From contig DPEO01000116.1 in NCBI GenBank assembly GCA_003530935.1, positions 1 through 17,540 of the forward strand: DNA of 17,540 bases. Reading direction: 5' to 3'. Shown piece after piece: positions 1 to 6,467 of this stretch. A program made the position numbers and the translations under genes. Under the pieces are notes generated by a model. That model saw only the letters and a list, made by a program, of their open reading frames with translations, was not told the DNA's origin and did no database searches. Numbering within the stretch: position 1 is the stretch's first letter; each line of letters opens with the position of its first letter. This stretch comes from Desulfomicrobiaceae bacterium. Lineage in GTDB: Bacteria; Desulfobacterota; Desulfovibrionia; Desulfovibrionales; Desulfomicrobiaceae.

Positions 1-3
1 CAG

Positions 4-37
4 GTGAATTGAGTTCCGGCGTGTGCTCTTCCGTTCT
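4..37. other. Illumina adapter remnant at contig end
   Basis: Bases 4-37 align without gaps to the reverse complement of the TruSeq read-2/index adapter, with 29 of 34 identical by my own base-by-base comparison. Bases 20-33 form an exact 14-base core. The neighbouring ATPase gene keeps normal family sequence up to about base 38 and then stops abruptly. Its last codons read Arg-Arg-Gln followed by TA-, where Dpp/Opp ATPases normally have Gln-Tyr-Pro-His. This is therefore library sequence and not chromosome. Five mismatches suggest a low-quality read end. Confidence 0.88.
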
Positions 38-500
38 ATTGGCGCCGGCCCTTTTCCGGCGAGGGGATGGCCACCTGGCGCCGTTTTTCCCGGGCCCAGG
101 CCTCGGCTTCGGCCGTGCTCATGGGGAAGTGGGCCTGAAGGGTCTCCACCATCTGGGTGCCGATGGTCAGCACTGGATTCAGGGTCATCATGGGATCCTG
201 AAAGATCATGGCGATGCGGTTGCCGCGGATTTGGCGCATCGCTTCCGGAGAGAGGGCTACCAGGTCTTGGCCTTCAAAGAGGATGGATCCGGAGGCGATA
301 TGTCCGGGTTTGCTCACCAGATTGAGCAGGGCAAAGCCGGTGACGGACTTGCCGGCCCCGGATTCGCCCACTAAGCCCATACGCTCGCCCTTGGCGAGGT
401 CGAAGCTGACGTGGCGCACGGCAGGAAGAGGGCCGGTGCGGAGCTTGAAATCGACGCACAGGTCACGGACTTGGAGGAGTGCCGAGGATTCGTGGTTCAT
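38..500 (-). CDS. Peptide/nickel ABC transporter ATP-binding protein (DppD/OppD family), 3' truncated
   Basis: This is the cytoplasmic ATPase that would drive the importer encoded just upstream. About 154 residues are visible. The Walker A motif GESGAGKS lies at residues 45-52 and the Q-loop FQDP at 100-103, followed by the family-typical MMTLNPVLTIG. The LSGG signature, Walker B, H-loop and C-terminal oligopeptide-binding extension are all missing, because the contig ends. The in-frame TAG at 36-38 uses adapter bases and is not a real stop. The ATG at 498-500 lies 12 nt after the stop of the second permease gene, with no clear Shine-Dalgarno, so translation is probably coupled. The family normally has about 320-330 residues. 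A partner ATPase (DppF) would be expected next. The substrate class (dipeptide, oligopeptide or nickel) cannot be read from this fragment. Confidence 0.93.
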
Positions 501-512
501 GGGGGACGCAGG

Positions 513-1430
513 TTATCCTTTGTAGATCTTGGGGTTGAGGTAATCGCGCAGCCAGTCGCCCAAAAGATTGATGGCGAGGATGAGAATCACCAGGGCGATG
601 CCTGGAAAGAGGGTGATCCACCACGAACCGCTGAAAATGTAGTCAAAGCCAGCCTTGATGAGGGAGCCCAGGCTCGGCCGGGTCACGGGCATGCCGAGGC
701 CGATGAAGGACAAGGCCGCTTCGGACATGATGGCGTTGGCGACCTGCACGGTGGAGATCACCAAAACCGGGGTCATGGTGTTGGGTAGAATGTGGCGCCA
801 CATGATGCGGCTGGTGGACAGCCCCGCCACGCGCGCCGCCTCCACATATTCTTTCTTCTTTTCCGCAAGGACCGAGGCCCGTACGGTGCGGGCGTATTGC
901 GGCCACTCCGCTACGCCGATGATGACGATAAGCAGGGGAATGGCCAGGCGCTCATAGGTGCCCATGCCAAAGGCGGACTGAAAGATGGCGCCGAAGAAGA
1001 TGGCCACCATGTAGGTGGAGAAGGAGAGCTGGACATCCGTGAGCCGCATGAGGAAGGCGTCGAGTTTTTTTCCGAAATATCCCGAAGCCATCCCCACGAG
1101 GATCCCCAGGGCCGCCTGGAGCACCACGGCGCCGATGCCGATCATGAGCGAAACCCGCATGCCGTAGAGCATGGTGGAGAGCATGTCGCGGCCTTGGGTA
1201 TCGGTGCCGAGCAGAAAGCGTGCGTCTCCGTCGGGCATCCAAATAGGGGGAATTTCGCTGTCTAAGATGTCCACGGTGGAGGGATCATAGGGGTTGTACG
1301 GCGCAATCCACGGAGCGCCCAGGCTTGCGATAAGGAGCACCAGGAGGACAACCGCGCTGGCCACGGCCAAGGGGTCCTGGAGAAAGGAATGGACGAGAAG
1401 AGATCGTCGCAGCCGTTGCCACCAGCCCAT
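513..1430 (-). CDS. Peptide ABC transporter permease (DppC/OppC family)
   Basis: This 305-residue inner-membrane permease is the second of the heterodimeric channel. It has a short N-terminal OppC_N-like region with a first membrane segment around residues 20-38. The periplasmic stretch that follows contains the family motif GTDTQGRDMLS at 75-85. Further membrane segments follow, and the EAA loop that contacts the ATPase spans about 194-217 (starting EYVEAARVAGL). I chose the ATG at 1428-1430 because it follows a strong GGAGG about 6 nt upstream and its A overlaps the TAA of the preceding permease gene (TAATG), a classic coupling arrangement. The open frame extends 56 codons further upstream, but that part overlaps the other permease gene out of frame and does not resemble the family. 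Length is normal. Confidence 0.95.
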   Translation of the reverse strand: MGWWQRLRRSLLVHSFLQDPLAVASAVVLLVLLIASLGAPWIAPYNPYDPSTVDILDSEIPPIWMPDGDARFLLGTDTQGRDMLSTMLYGMRVSLMIGIGAVVLQAALGILVGMASGYFGKKLDAFLMRLTDVQLSFSTYMVAIFFGAIFQSAFGMGTYERLAIPLLIVIIGVAEWPQYARTVRASVLAEKKKEYVEAARVAGLSTSRIMWRHILPNTMTPVLVISTVQVANAIMSEAALSFIGLGMPVTRPSLGSLIKAGFDYIFSGSWWITLFPGIALVILILAINLLGDWLRDYLNPKIYKG

Positions 1431-2407
1431 TATTTCCTCCCCGCGATACGGACCATGGGATTGACCACGCCGTAGATGAGATCCACCACCGTGTTCACCA
1501 CCACGAAGACGAAGCCGACGAACACCATATAGGCGACGGTCAGTGAGGTGTCGGCGCGGTTGATGGATTCGATGAACATGGAGCCCATGCCCTGCCAATT
1601 GAACACGGTTTCCGTGAGGATGGTGAAGGCGATCATGGTGCCCAGCTGCACACCGCCCACGGTGATGACCGGAAGCAGGGTGTTCTTGAAGGCGTGCACC
1701 AAGAGGATGCGTCGTTCGCGCAAGCCTTTGGCGCGGGCGAATTTGATGTATTCAGCCTCCAGCACCTCTTTCATCTCCGCCCGGATGAGGCGGATGAAAA
1801 GCGGCAGCATGATGGAGGATAGGGCAATGCTCGGCAAGATGAGGTGGAGCAGCCCGTCCGTGGTGACCAGCCCCGACTGCCAGCCGGGAAAGATCTCCAC
1901 CAGTTCTCCGCGCCCGTAAGCGGGCAGCCAGCCGAGTTGCACCGAGAAGACGTAGATGAGCAAAATGGCCGTCAAAAACACCGGAATGGAGACTCCGACG
2001 ATGGACGCCCCCATGCATATCCGTGAGAGCCAACTGGTGGGTTTGACCGCGGCGTAGATGCCAATGGGCACGGAAAAGACGATGACGATGATGGACGCGA
2101 CGAACACCAACTCCAAGGTGGCGGGTGCCTTGCTCAGGATGACTTCCATGGCCGGGCGCTTGAAGTAGAACGAGTTGCCCAGGTCTCCATGGACGGCGTT
2201 TTTGACGAAGCGCGCCCACTGCACCAAGAAGGGGTCGTTGAGCCCCAGTTGCTGGCGCAGGGCTTCCCGTTCGGTTTCGGAGACCGAAATGCCCGTGAGC
2301 TCACGAATGGGGTCCCCTACGGACTGTTTGATGCTGAAGCCCAAGATGCTGATGACCAGCATCACGAGCATTGCTTGAACAATACGGCGGATGGCGAAAG
2401 CAAACAT
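1430..2407 (-). CDS. Peptide ABC transporter permease (DppB/OppB family)
   Basis: This 325-residue inner-membrane permease is the first subunit of the importer channel. The N-terminal membrane segment is at about residues 6-25. It is followed by the long periplasmic domain typical of DppB, including the GDPIRELTG and LGLNDPFLVQ elements. Later membrane segments follow, with the EAA motif at about 219-242 (EYIKFARAKGLRER). The C-terminus ends in the usual VNPMVR region. It starts 60 nt after the binding-protein gene and overlaps the next permease by one base. No good Shine-Dalgarno precedes the ATG at 2405-2407, although a stable hairpin lies in the gap. Length and sequence are normal for the family. 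Confidence 0.95.
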   Translation of the reverse strand: MFAFAIRRIVQAMLVMLVISILGFSIKQSVGDPIRELTGISVSETEREALRQQLGLNDPFLVQWARFVKNAVHGDLGNSFYFKRPAMEVILSKAPATLELVFVASIIVIVFSVPIGIYAAVKPTSWLSRICMGASIVGVSIPVFLTAILLIYVFSVQLGWLPAYGRGELVEIFPGWQSGLVTTDGLLHLILPSIALSSIMLPLFIRLIRAEMKEVLEAEYIKFARAKGLRERRILLVHAFKNTLLPVITVGGVQLGTMIAFTILTETVFNWQGMGSMFIESINRADTSLTVAYMVFVGFVFVVVNTVVDLIYGVVNPMVRIAGRK

Positions 2408-2421
2408 AGTGGTGGTATGGA

Positions 2422-2447
2422 GGGCCTGGGCGCAACACCCCAGGCCC
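2422..2447 (-). promoter_or_regulatory. Intercistronic hairpin between binding-protein and permease genes
   Basis: A perfect 9-bp GC-rich inverted repeat (arms 2422-2430 and 2439-2447, 8-nt loop) lies in the 60-nt gap after the binding-protein stop codon. No T-run follows on the minus strand, so it is not a standard intrinsic terminator. In binding-protein transporters such a hairpin often protects the upstream mRNA end, so that the periplasmic protein is made in excess over the membrane subunits. That role is inferred here. Confidence 0.5.
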
Positions 2448-2467
2448 CGAGTGTCGCAAAGTTGGGG

Positions 2468-4018
2468 TTATTCCATGATGAGGTCCCCAAAATAGGGGAA
2501 GTTCATCACGTTGACGATCTTGTCGGCGTTTTTGAGCTTGGGCGAGCAGGCCCAGGAGAGCATCTGCCAATGCAGCGGGATGAAGGCCGCGTCGTTGTAG
2601 AGGATGGTTTCCACTTCCTGGAGCATCTTGGCGCGCTTTTCCAGGTCGGTTTCCTTGTTGGCGGCCATGGTCAGCTCATCCACTTTGGGGTTGCAGTAGT
2701 TGGCGGAATTGTACTGGCCTTTGCCGGTTTCCTTGTTGGGACACATGTTGAGGTACTCGAAGAAGTTGGCGGAGTCTTCCGTGTCCGAGTGCCAACCGAT
2801 CATCTGGATGTCCGCCACCTGGGCATCGAACTGGTCCCAATACTGGGCCTTGGGCATGGTCTTGAGCTCCACTTTGATGCCGATTTTGGCGAGCATCCCC
2901 ACGACGGCCTCGGCGATCTTCTCGTCGTTCACGTAGCGGTTGTTGGGAGCGATCATGGAGACCGTGAAGCCCTTCTCATACCCAGCTTCCTTCATGAGGG
3001 CCTTGGCTTTTTCCAGATCGTAGCGCGGGGTGAGGGCCGGGTTGTGGCCGGCATAGCCTTCTGGCGAGTTCTGGCCTGCGGCCTTGGCGCGGCCTTTCAT
3101 GATCCGTTTGACGATACCCTCGTTGTTGATGGCCAGGTTGAGGGCGGTGCGCACCCGCACATCCTGGAACTCCGGCCGGCGTTTCATATTGGCCTGCAGG
3201 GTGATGACGCGCGTGCCGTCCATGGTAATGAGTTTGGCGTCTTTGGCGTTGTCGATGCGGTCGTAGTCCTGGGGCGGCACCGGGGAGATGAAATCCACAT
3301 CTCCTGCCAAGAGCGCGGCCACGCGGGTGGCGTCTTCCGGGATGGGGGTCAGAATGATTTCGTCGATGTTGCCGCTGTTTTTGTCCCAGTAGTCGGCGAA
3401 GCGTTTGAGGATCCACTTCTGCCCAGGCTCGCGCAGGGCCACGGTGAAGGGGCCGGTGCCGGACTCGTGCTCATTGGCAAAGGACCAGTCGGTCTTGACG
3501 ATGGCGTCTTTGGGTTTACCTTTCTCATCTGTGCCCGTGTAGAACTTGGAGTCCATGGGGAAGATGTAGGTGGCCATGTTGAGGAGCAGTCCGTAGGGCT
3601 CCCGGGTGGAGATGTCTACCGTGTACTTGTCCACCGCCTTGGCCGAGAATCCGTCAAAAAGACCTTTGAAGTCGGTGCTCCGGAGGAGTCGATTCAGCGT
3701 CCAGACCACGTCCTCGGCGGTGAGTTCGTTGCCCGAGTGGAACTTGACCCCGTGGCGCAGATGAAACCGCATGGTCAAATCATCGATGCGCTCCCATTTT
3801 TCCGCCAGGCGTGGCTCGAACTGCATGTCCTGGGTCCAGCGCACCAAGGGGTCGAAGACCAAGTGCGAGTACTGGAGCATGCCGCCGGACAGCTGCACAT
3901 GGGGATCCATGGATACCGGGTCCGCGTCCAGGGCCAGCCGGAGCACTTTGGGTGCGGCCATGGCCGGCGATACGGCAAGAAGCATCGCCGCCAACAGCAA
4001 AAGGGGGAACCGTCGCAT
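2468..4018 (-). CDS. Periplasmic peptide-binding protein, SBP family 5 (DppA/OppA type)
   Basis: This 516-residue extracytoplasmic solute-binding protein captures the substrate for the downstream permeases. It has a clear Sec signal peptide: a basic MRRF start, a hydrophobic core and an AMA/A cleavage site after about residue 21. There is no lipobox cysteine, so it should be soluble in the periplasm. The mature part begins with the family pattern LRLALDADPVSMDPH. Later it carries LRHGVKFHSGNELTAEDV, which is the SBP_bac_5 hallmark. I chose the ATG at 4016-4018, which sits 6 nt after a perfect AGGAGG at 4025-4030. An upstream in-frame start at 4099 would bury the signal peptide. It is the first gene of the operon and faces the divergent flavoprotein gene. 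Family 5 proteins bind peptides, nickel or sugars, so the ligand is open. Confidence 0.95.
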   Translation of the reverse strand: MRRFPLLLLAAMLLAVSPAMAAPKVLRLALDADPVSMDPHVQLSGGMLQYSHLVFDPLVRWTQDMQFEPRLAEKWERIDDLTMRFHLRHGVKFHSGNELTAEDVVWTLNRLLRSTDFKGLFDGFSAKAVDKYTVDISTREPYGLLLNMATYIFPMDSKFYTGTDEKGKPKDAIVKTDWSFANEHESGTGPFTVALREPGQKWILKRFADYWDKNSGNIDEIILTPIPEDATRVAALLAGDVDFISPVPPQDYDRIDNAKDAKLITMDGTRVITLQANMKRRPEFQDVRVRTALNLAINNEGIVKRIMKGRAKAAGQNSPEGYAGHNPALTPRYDLEKAKALMKEAGYEKGFTVSMIAPNNRYVNDEKIAEAVVGMLAKIGIKVELKTMPKAQYWDQFDAQVADIQMIGWHSDTEDSANFFEYLNMCPNKETGKGQYNSANYCNPKVDELTMAANKETDLEKRAKMLQEVETILYNDAAFIPLHWQMLSWACSPKLKNADKIVNVMNFPYFGDLIME

Positions 4019-4024
4019 AGGGAA

Positions 4025-4030
4025 CCTCCT
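4025..4030 (-). promoter_or_regulatory. Shine-Dalgarno of the binding-protein gene
   Basis: A perfect AGGAGG on the minus strand lies 6 nt before the ATG at 4018. It decides the start in favour of the one that opens the signal peptide. Confidence 0.85.
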
Positions 4031-4047
4031 GCAAGGGGTTATTGTGT

Positions 4048-4066
4048 GGGGCGGCCCATCCGCCCC
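4048..4066 (-). promoter_or_regulatory. GC hairpin in the leader of the transporter operon
   Basis: Arms 4048-4054 and 4060-4066 form a perfect 7-bp stem (GGGGCGG/CCGCCCC) with a 5-nt loop, about 18 nt upstream of the Shine-Dalgarno of the first transporter gene. It could be an mRNA leader stem or an operator. I see no convincing -35/-10 pair for this operon. The nearest candidate -35 is TTGACG, on the minus strand around 4106-4111. Confidence 0.35.
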
Positions 4067-4184
4067 GTCCAGCCGGCAAAGCGGAGGGGAATTACCCAAA
4101 TTGCGCCGTCAAGGCAACCATGGCATGCTTTGGTGAGGATGGCCCATTGGAGCCGCTGAGCGCGTGAGATCGTCATCAACCATT

Positions 4185-4190
4185 GAGGAG
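4185..4190 (+). promoter_or_regulatory. Shine-Dalgarno that fixes the flavoprotein start
   Basis: GAGGAG lies 7 nt before the ATG at 4198 and argues against the TTG at 4183 as the start. Confidence 0.75.
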
Positions 4191-4197
4191 TGTATGT

Positions 4198-4803
4198 ATG
4201 TACGCAGTCGCTGTGAATGGGAGCCCTCGGAAGGGGGGAAACACGGAAACCTTGTTGCGCCATGTGCTCGAACCCTTGGCCGAGGCCGGCTGGGAGACTG
4301 AGCTGATCCAGGTGGGCGGGCAGAAGATCCGCGGGTGTCAGGCCTGCTACCAATGCTTTGAACGCAAAGACGGCACTTGTGCCTTCCAGAACGACGCCTT
4401 TGCCGAGATCATGCCCAAGCTCTTGCGCGCCGACGCCATGATCTTGGGATCGCCCACCTATTTTACCGATGTATCGGCGGAGATGAAGGCCCTCATCGAC
4501 CGCGCCGGCTTGGTGGCTATTGCCAACGATCGTGCCTTCAAGGGCAAGATCGGTGCCGCGGTGGTGGCGGTGCGTCGTGGCGGCGGCACGCACGTTTACG
4601 ACACCATCAACCATATGTTCCTGATGAACCAGGTGATCGTGCCCGGGTCCTCCTATTGGAACTTGGGCTATGGCCGCAACAAGGGCGAGGTCCTCTCCGA
4701 CGCCGAAGGCCTGGCCAACATGCGCAACCTCGGCCAGGTCATCGCCTGGCTTGGGGCGGCCATTGCCCCCCATCGGGAGCAGTTCCCGGTGCTGAAGCCC
4801 TAG
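4198..4803 (+). CDS. NAD(P)H-dependent FMN reductase-like iron-sulfur flavoprotein (ISF type)
   Basis: This 201-residue cytoplasmic flavoprotein has a flavodoxin-like fold. The FMN phosphate loop is NGSPRKGGNT at residues 7-16. A compact cysteine cluster follows at C47, C50, C53 and C61 (CX2CX2CX7C), and SPTYFTDVSAEMK lies further on as the second flavin-contact loop. The CX2CX2C...C cluster marks the iron-sulfur flavoprotein group of anaerobes, which carry one [4Fe-4S] and one FMN and often reduce O2, H2O2 or quinone-like acceptors. I chose the ATG at 4198, which follows GAGGAG at 4185-4190 with a 7-nt gap. The open frame also has an in-frame TTG at 4183, but that would put the Shine-Dalgarno inside the gene. 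It stands alone, divergent from the transporter and convergent with rfbA. Substrate and physiological role cannot be read from sequence. Confidence 0.88.
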   Translation: MYAVAVNGSPRKGGNTETLLRHVLEPLAEAGWETELIQVGGQKIRGCQACYQCFERKDGTCAFQNDAFAEIMPKLLRADAMILGSPTYFTDVSAEMKALIDRAGLVAIANDRAFKGKIGAAVVAVRRGGGTHVYDTINHMFLMNQVIVPGSSYWNLGYGRNKGEVLSDAEGLANMRNLGQVIAWLGAAIAPHREQFPVLKP

Positions 4804-5027
4804 CTGGCATCGGACTTCCGCCCCCGCTTGGGGGCGGAACGGTTCGGGCCGTTCTCTCTCGTCGCAACGTCCGTTTTTCCGCAAGGGTTGGTGAAGGCGT
4901 GCGGAAAGCGGGAAGTCAAGCGTCCGCCTGGATAGCAATGACGCCAAGGCCGTGGGGGCAGGGGGCCAAACTTGCCGGGAGGGTATCCGCAGCGGGGATC
5001 CCTCTCCGGGGCAGGCGTGGGAATTGC
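4804..5027. other. Convergent intergenic region with several inverted repeats
   Basis: This 224-base gap lies between the 3' ends of the flavoprotein gene (plus) and rfbA (minus). I see no gene in it. Besides the hairpin at 4816-4839 it holds an 8-bp inverted repeat, TTTCCGCA/TGCGGAAA, at 4876-4883 and 4900-4907. Confidence 0.6.
4816..4839 (+). terminator. Strong hairpin after the flavoprotein gene
   Basis: A perfect 10-bp stem (4816-4825 with 4830-4839) and a GCTT tetraloop sit 12 nt after the flavoprotein stop. A second, smaller stem (AACGG/CCGTT, 4838-4842 with 4849-4853) follows, then CTCTCTC. There is no proper T-run on either strand, so it may act as a bidirectional barrier or an RNA-end stabiliser rather than a textbook intrinsic terminator. 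Confidence 0.55.
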
Positions 5028-5037
5028 CTAACCCCGG
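5006..5037 (-). terminator. Possible stem-loop spanning the rfbA stop codon
   Basis: CCGGGG (5006-5011) pairs with CCCCGG (5032-5037). Inside it, AGGC (5013-5016) pairs with GCCT (5026-5029), leaving a small internal bulge and a 9-nt loop. It overlaps the rfbA stop at 5028-5030. No T-run follows on the minus strand, so its role as a terminator is weakly supported. Confidence 0.3.
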
Positions 5038-5912
5038 CACGCCTCAGGGGTCGCCAGACGCTGCAGGTACTGACCGTAGGCGTTTTTCTGCAGCGGCTTG
5101 GCGAGGGCGCGCAGGGCCTCGGTGTCGATCCAGCCGTGGCGCCAGGCGATCTCTTCCGGGCAGGCGATCTTGAGCCCTTGGCGGCGCTCCATGGTGGCCA
5201 CGAACTGCGAGGCATCGAGCATGCTTTCGAAGGTGCCGGTATCGAGCCAGGCATATCCTCGGCCCATGAGCTCCACGCGCAGCTGGTGGTCCTCAAGGTA
5301 GAGGCGGTTGAGGTCCGTGATCTCCAGTTCGCCGCGGGCCGATGGCTGGAGGGTCCGGGCGCGCCTTGGGGCGGTTTCGTCGTAGAAATAGAGGCCGGTG
5401 ACCGCGTAGTTGGACTTGGGGCAGGCGGGCTTTTCCTCCAGGCTGAGGACTTGCCCTTCGCCGTCGAATTCCACCACGCCGTAGCGGTGCGGGTCGTGCA
5501 CGTGGTAGGCGAAGACCGTGGCCCCGTCGGTCTGCGCCATGGCCCGGGCAAGCAGGCGCTGCATGTCGTGGCCGTAGAAGATGTTGTCGCCCAGGATGAG
5601 GACGCAGGGGCTGCCTGCAAGGAAGTCTTCGGCGAGGATGAGGGCCTGGGCCAGACCGTCCGGGGAGGGTTGGACCGTATAGCTGAGGTGGATGCCCCAT
5701 TGGGTTCCGTCGCCAAGGAGCTTTTGGAAGCGAGGGGTGTCCTCGGGCGTGGAGATGATGAGGATCTCTCGCACTCCTGCCAGCATGAGGGTGGAGAGTG
5801 GGTAGTAGATCATGGGTTTGTCGTACACCGGCAGGAGTTGCTTGGAGACCGCAAGGGTCGCGGGGTAGAGCCGGGTGCCGGATCCGCCGGCCAGGATGAT
5901 GCCTTTGCGCAT
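5028..5912 (-). CDS. rfbA: Glucose-1-phosphate thymidylyltransferase (RmlA/RfbA)
   Basis: This enzyme makes dTDP-glucose from glucose-1-phosphate and dTTP, the first step towards dTDP-L-rhamnose and related surface sugars. The product has 294 residues, the usual size of the short RmlA form. The nucleotide-binding signature GGSGTRL is at 9-15, with SKQLLPVYDKPM at 23-34. The metal-binding GDN is at 108-110, EEKP at 159-162 and the second acidic site WLDTGT at 222-227. I chose the ATG at 5910-5912: it is preceded by GAGGG, which overlaps the TGA of the upstream gene, and the protein begins at once with the conserved MRKGIILAGG. The open frame continues upstream only as a shadow of the preceding gene. 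It is the last gene of the gyrase operon, 7 nt behind its neighbour. The usual partners rfbB, rfbC and rfbD are not in the window. Confidence 0.95.
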   Translation of the reverse strand: MRKGIILAGGSGTRLYPATLAVSKQLLPVYDKPMIYYPLSTLMLAGVREILIISTPEDTPRFQKLLGDGTQWGIHLSYTVQPSPDGLAQALILAEDFLAGSPCVLILGDNIFYGHDMQRLLARAMAQTDGATVFAYHVHDPHRYGVVEFDGEGQVLSLEEKPACPKSNYAVTGLYFYDETAPRRARTLQPSARGELEITDLNRLYLEDHQLRVELMGRGYAWLDTGTFESMLDASQFVATMERRQGLKIACPEEIAWRHGWIDTEALRALAKPLQKNAYGQYLQRLATPEACRG

Positions 5913-5919
5913 GGGGCCC

Positions 5920-6441
5920 TCACGAGGTTGGTGGGTTTTTGCTCGCCAGATGGAGCATGAGGCGTTTGGACCAGAACTGGCATTTTTCCATGTCTTCGCG
6001 CAGGGCGGCGATGGCCTCGCGCAGCTCGCGCTCCAAAAAGTGGATGCGTTCTCCTTGGCGGGCGAGTTCGTGCGCCAGGGATTGGACGCGGGCTTCGAGG
6101 TCGTGGGCCGGAGCAGGGAGCTGTTCCTGGGCAAAGGACGTGGGGCGCTGCTCCAGGGCCGCGGCCAGACGTTCCATGACGCGGGCTTGGGTGTGAATGA
6201 GGTCGGTGAGCAGGCGGCGCTCTTCGGTGGCCTCTGCGGCCGGAGAGATCACCGCAGGGGGCAGGCTTGTCGATGCAGGCAGGAGGGCCGCGAGTGCGGC
6301 CTCGGCCTCGGGGGGAAAGCGCAGGGCCCTGCCTACACGCTGGTGTGGGATGCGGTCGCCGTGGCGCTTGAGGAGGCGCCGCAGTCGCCGTTCACTGATG
6401 CCCAGTCGCTCGGCCAATTGTCGGGGCGAGAGGCCGTCCAT
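5920..6441 (-). CDS. HTH / coiled-coil DNA-binding protein of the gyrase operon, function unknown
   Basis: I do not recognise a named family for this 173-residue protein. Residues 3-45 look like a small winged helix of the MerR/excisionase type: SPRQLAERLGISERRLRRLL, then a basic HGDRIPHQRVGRALRF wing. Residues 46-75 are an Ala/Pro-rich linker. Residues 75-155 are rich in Leu, Glu, Arg and Gln with heptad-like spacing and should form a long coiled coil. The tail carries EKCQFWSKRLMLHL, an amphipathic aromatic/basic segment. A small effector domain is not visible, so a simple metabolite-sensing MerR regulator is unlikely. The start at 6439-6441 has a strong AAGGAGG (6447-6453) 5 nt ahead. It lies 26 nt after gyrA and 7 nt before rfbA, so it is co-transcribed with both. 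The layout recalls RacA-like chromosome-anchoring proteins by architecture only. Confidence 0.82.
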   Translation of the reverse strand: MDGLSPRQLAERLGISERRLRRLLKRHGDRIPHQRVGRALRFPPEAEAALAALLPASTSLPPAVISPAAEATEERRLLTDLIHTQARVMERLAAALEQRPTSFAQEQLPAPAHDLEARVQSLAHELARQGERIHFLERELREAIAALREDMEKCQFWSKRLMLHLASKNPPTS

Positions 6442-6467
6442 GGTGCCCTCCTTGCTGGGTGCGCTCC

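Larger units (their letters stand above)
4019..4197. other. Divergent intergenic region (transporter / flavoprotein)
   Basis: These 179 bases separate two diverging genes and must hold promoters for both. Apart from the leader hairpin and the two ribosome-binding sites I see no coding potential, no convincing sigma-70 or sigma-54 promoter and no DnaA boxes. Confidence 0.6.

Noticed and set aside
36..500. ATPase gene as a complete short protein or pseudogene
   Set aside because: The apparent stop uses adapter bases, so the truncation is a contig break and not a biological event.
2189..4159. 656-codon open frame on the plus strand opposite the binding-protein gene
   Set aside because: It mirrors the minus-strand gene, has no family-like sequence and arises from GC-rich codon use. 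The minus-strand product has a signal peptide and family 5 motifs.
4039..5040. 333-codon minus-strand open frame opposite the flavoprotein
   Set aside because: It overlaps the flavoprotein and both its intergenic flanks, has no recognisable domain, and the plus-strand flavoprotein has clear motifs.
6192..6200. TGTGAATGA, an 8-of-9 match to a DnaA box
   Set aside because: Single near-match within a coding sequence far from the dnaA promoter; expected by chance.
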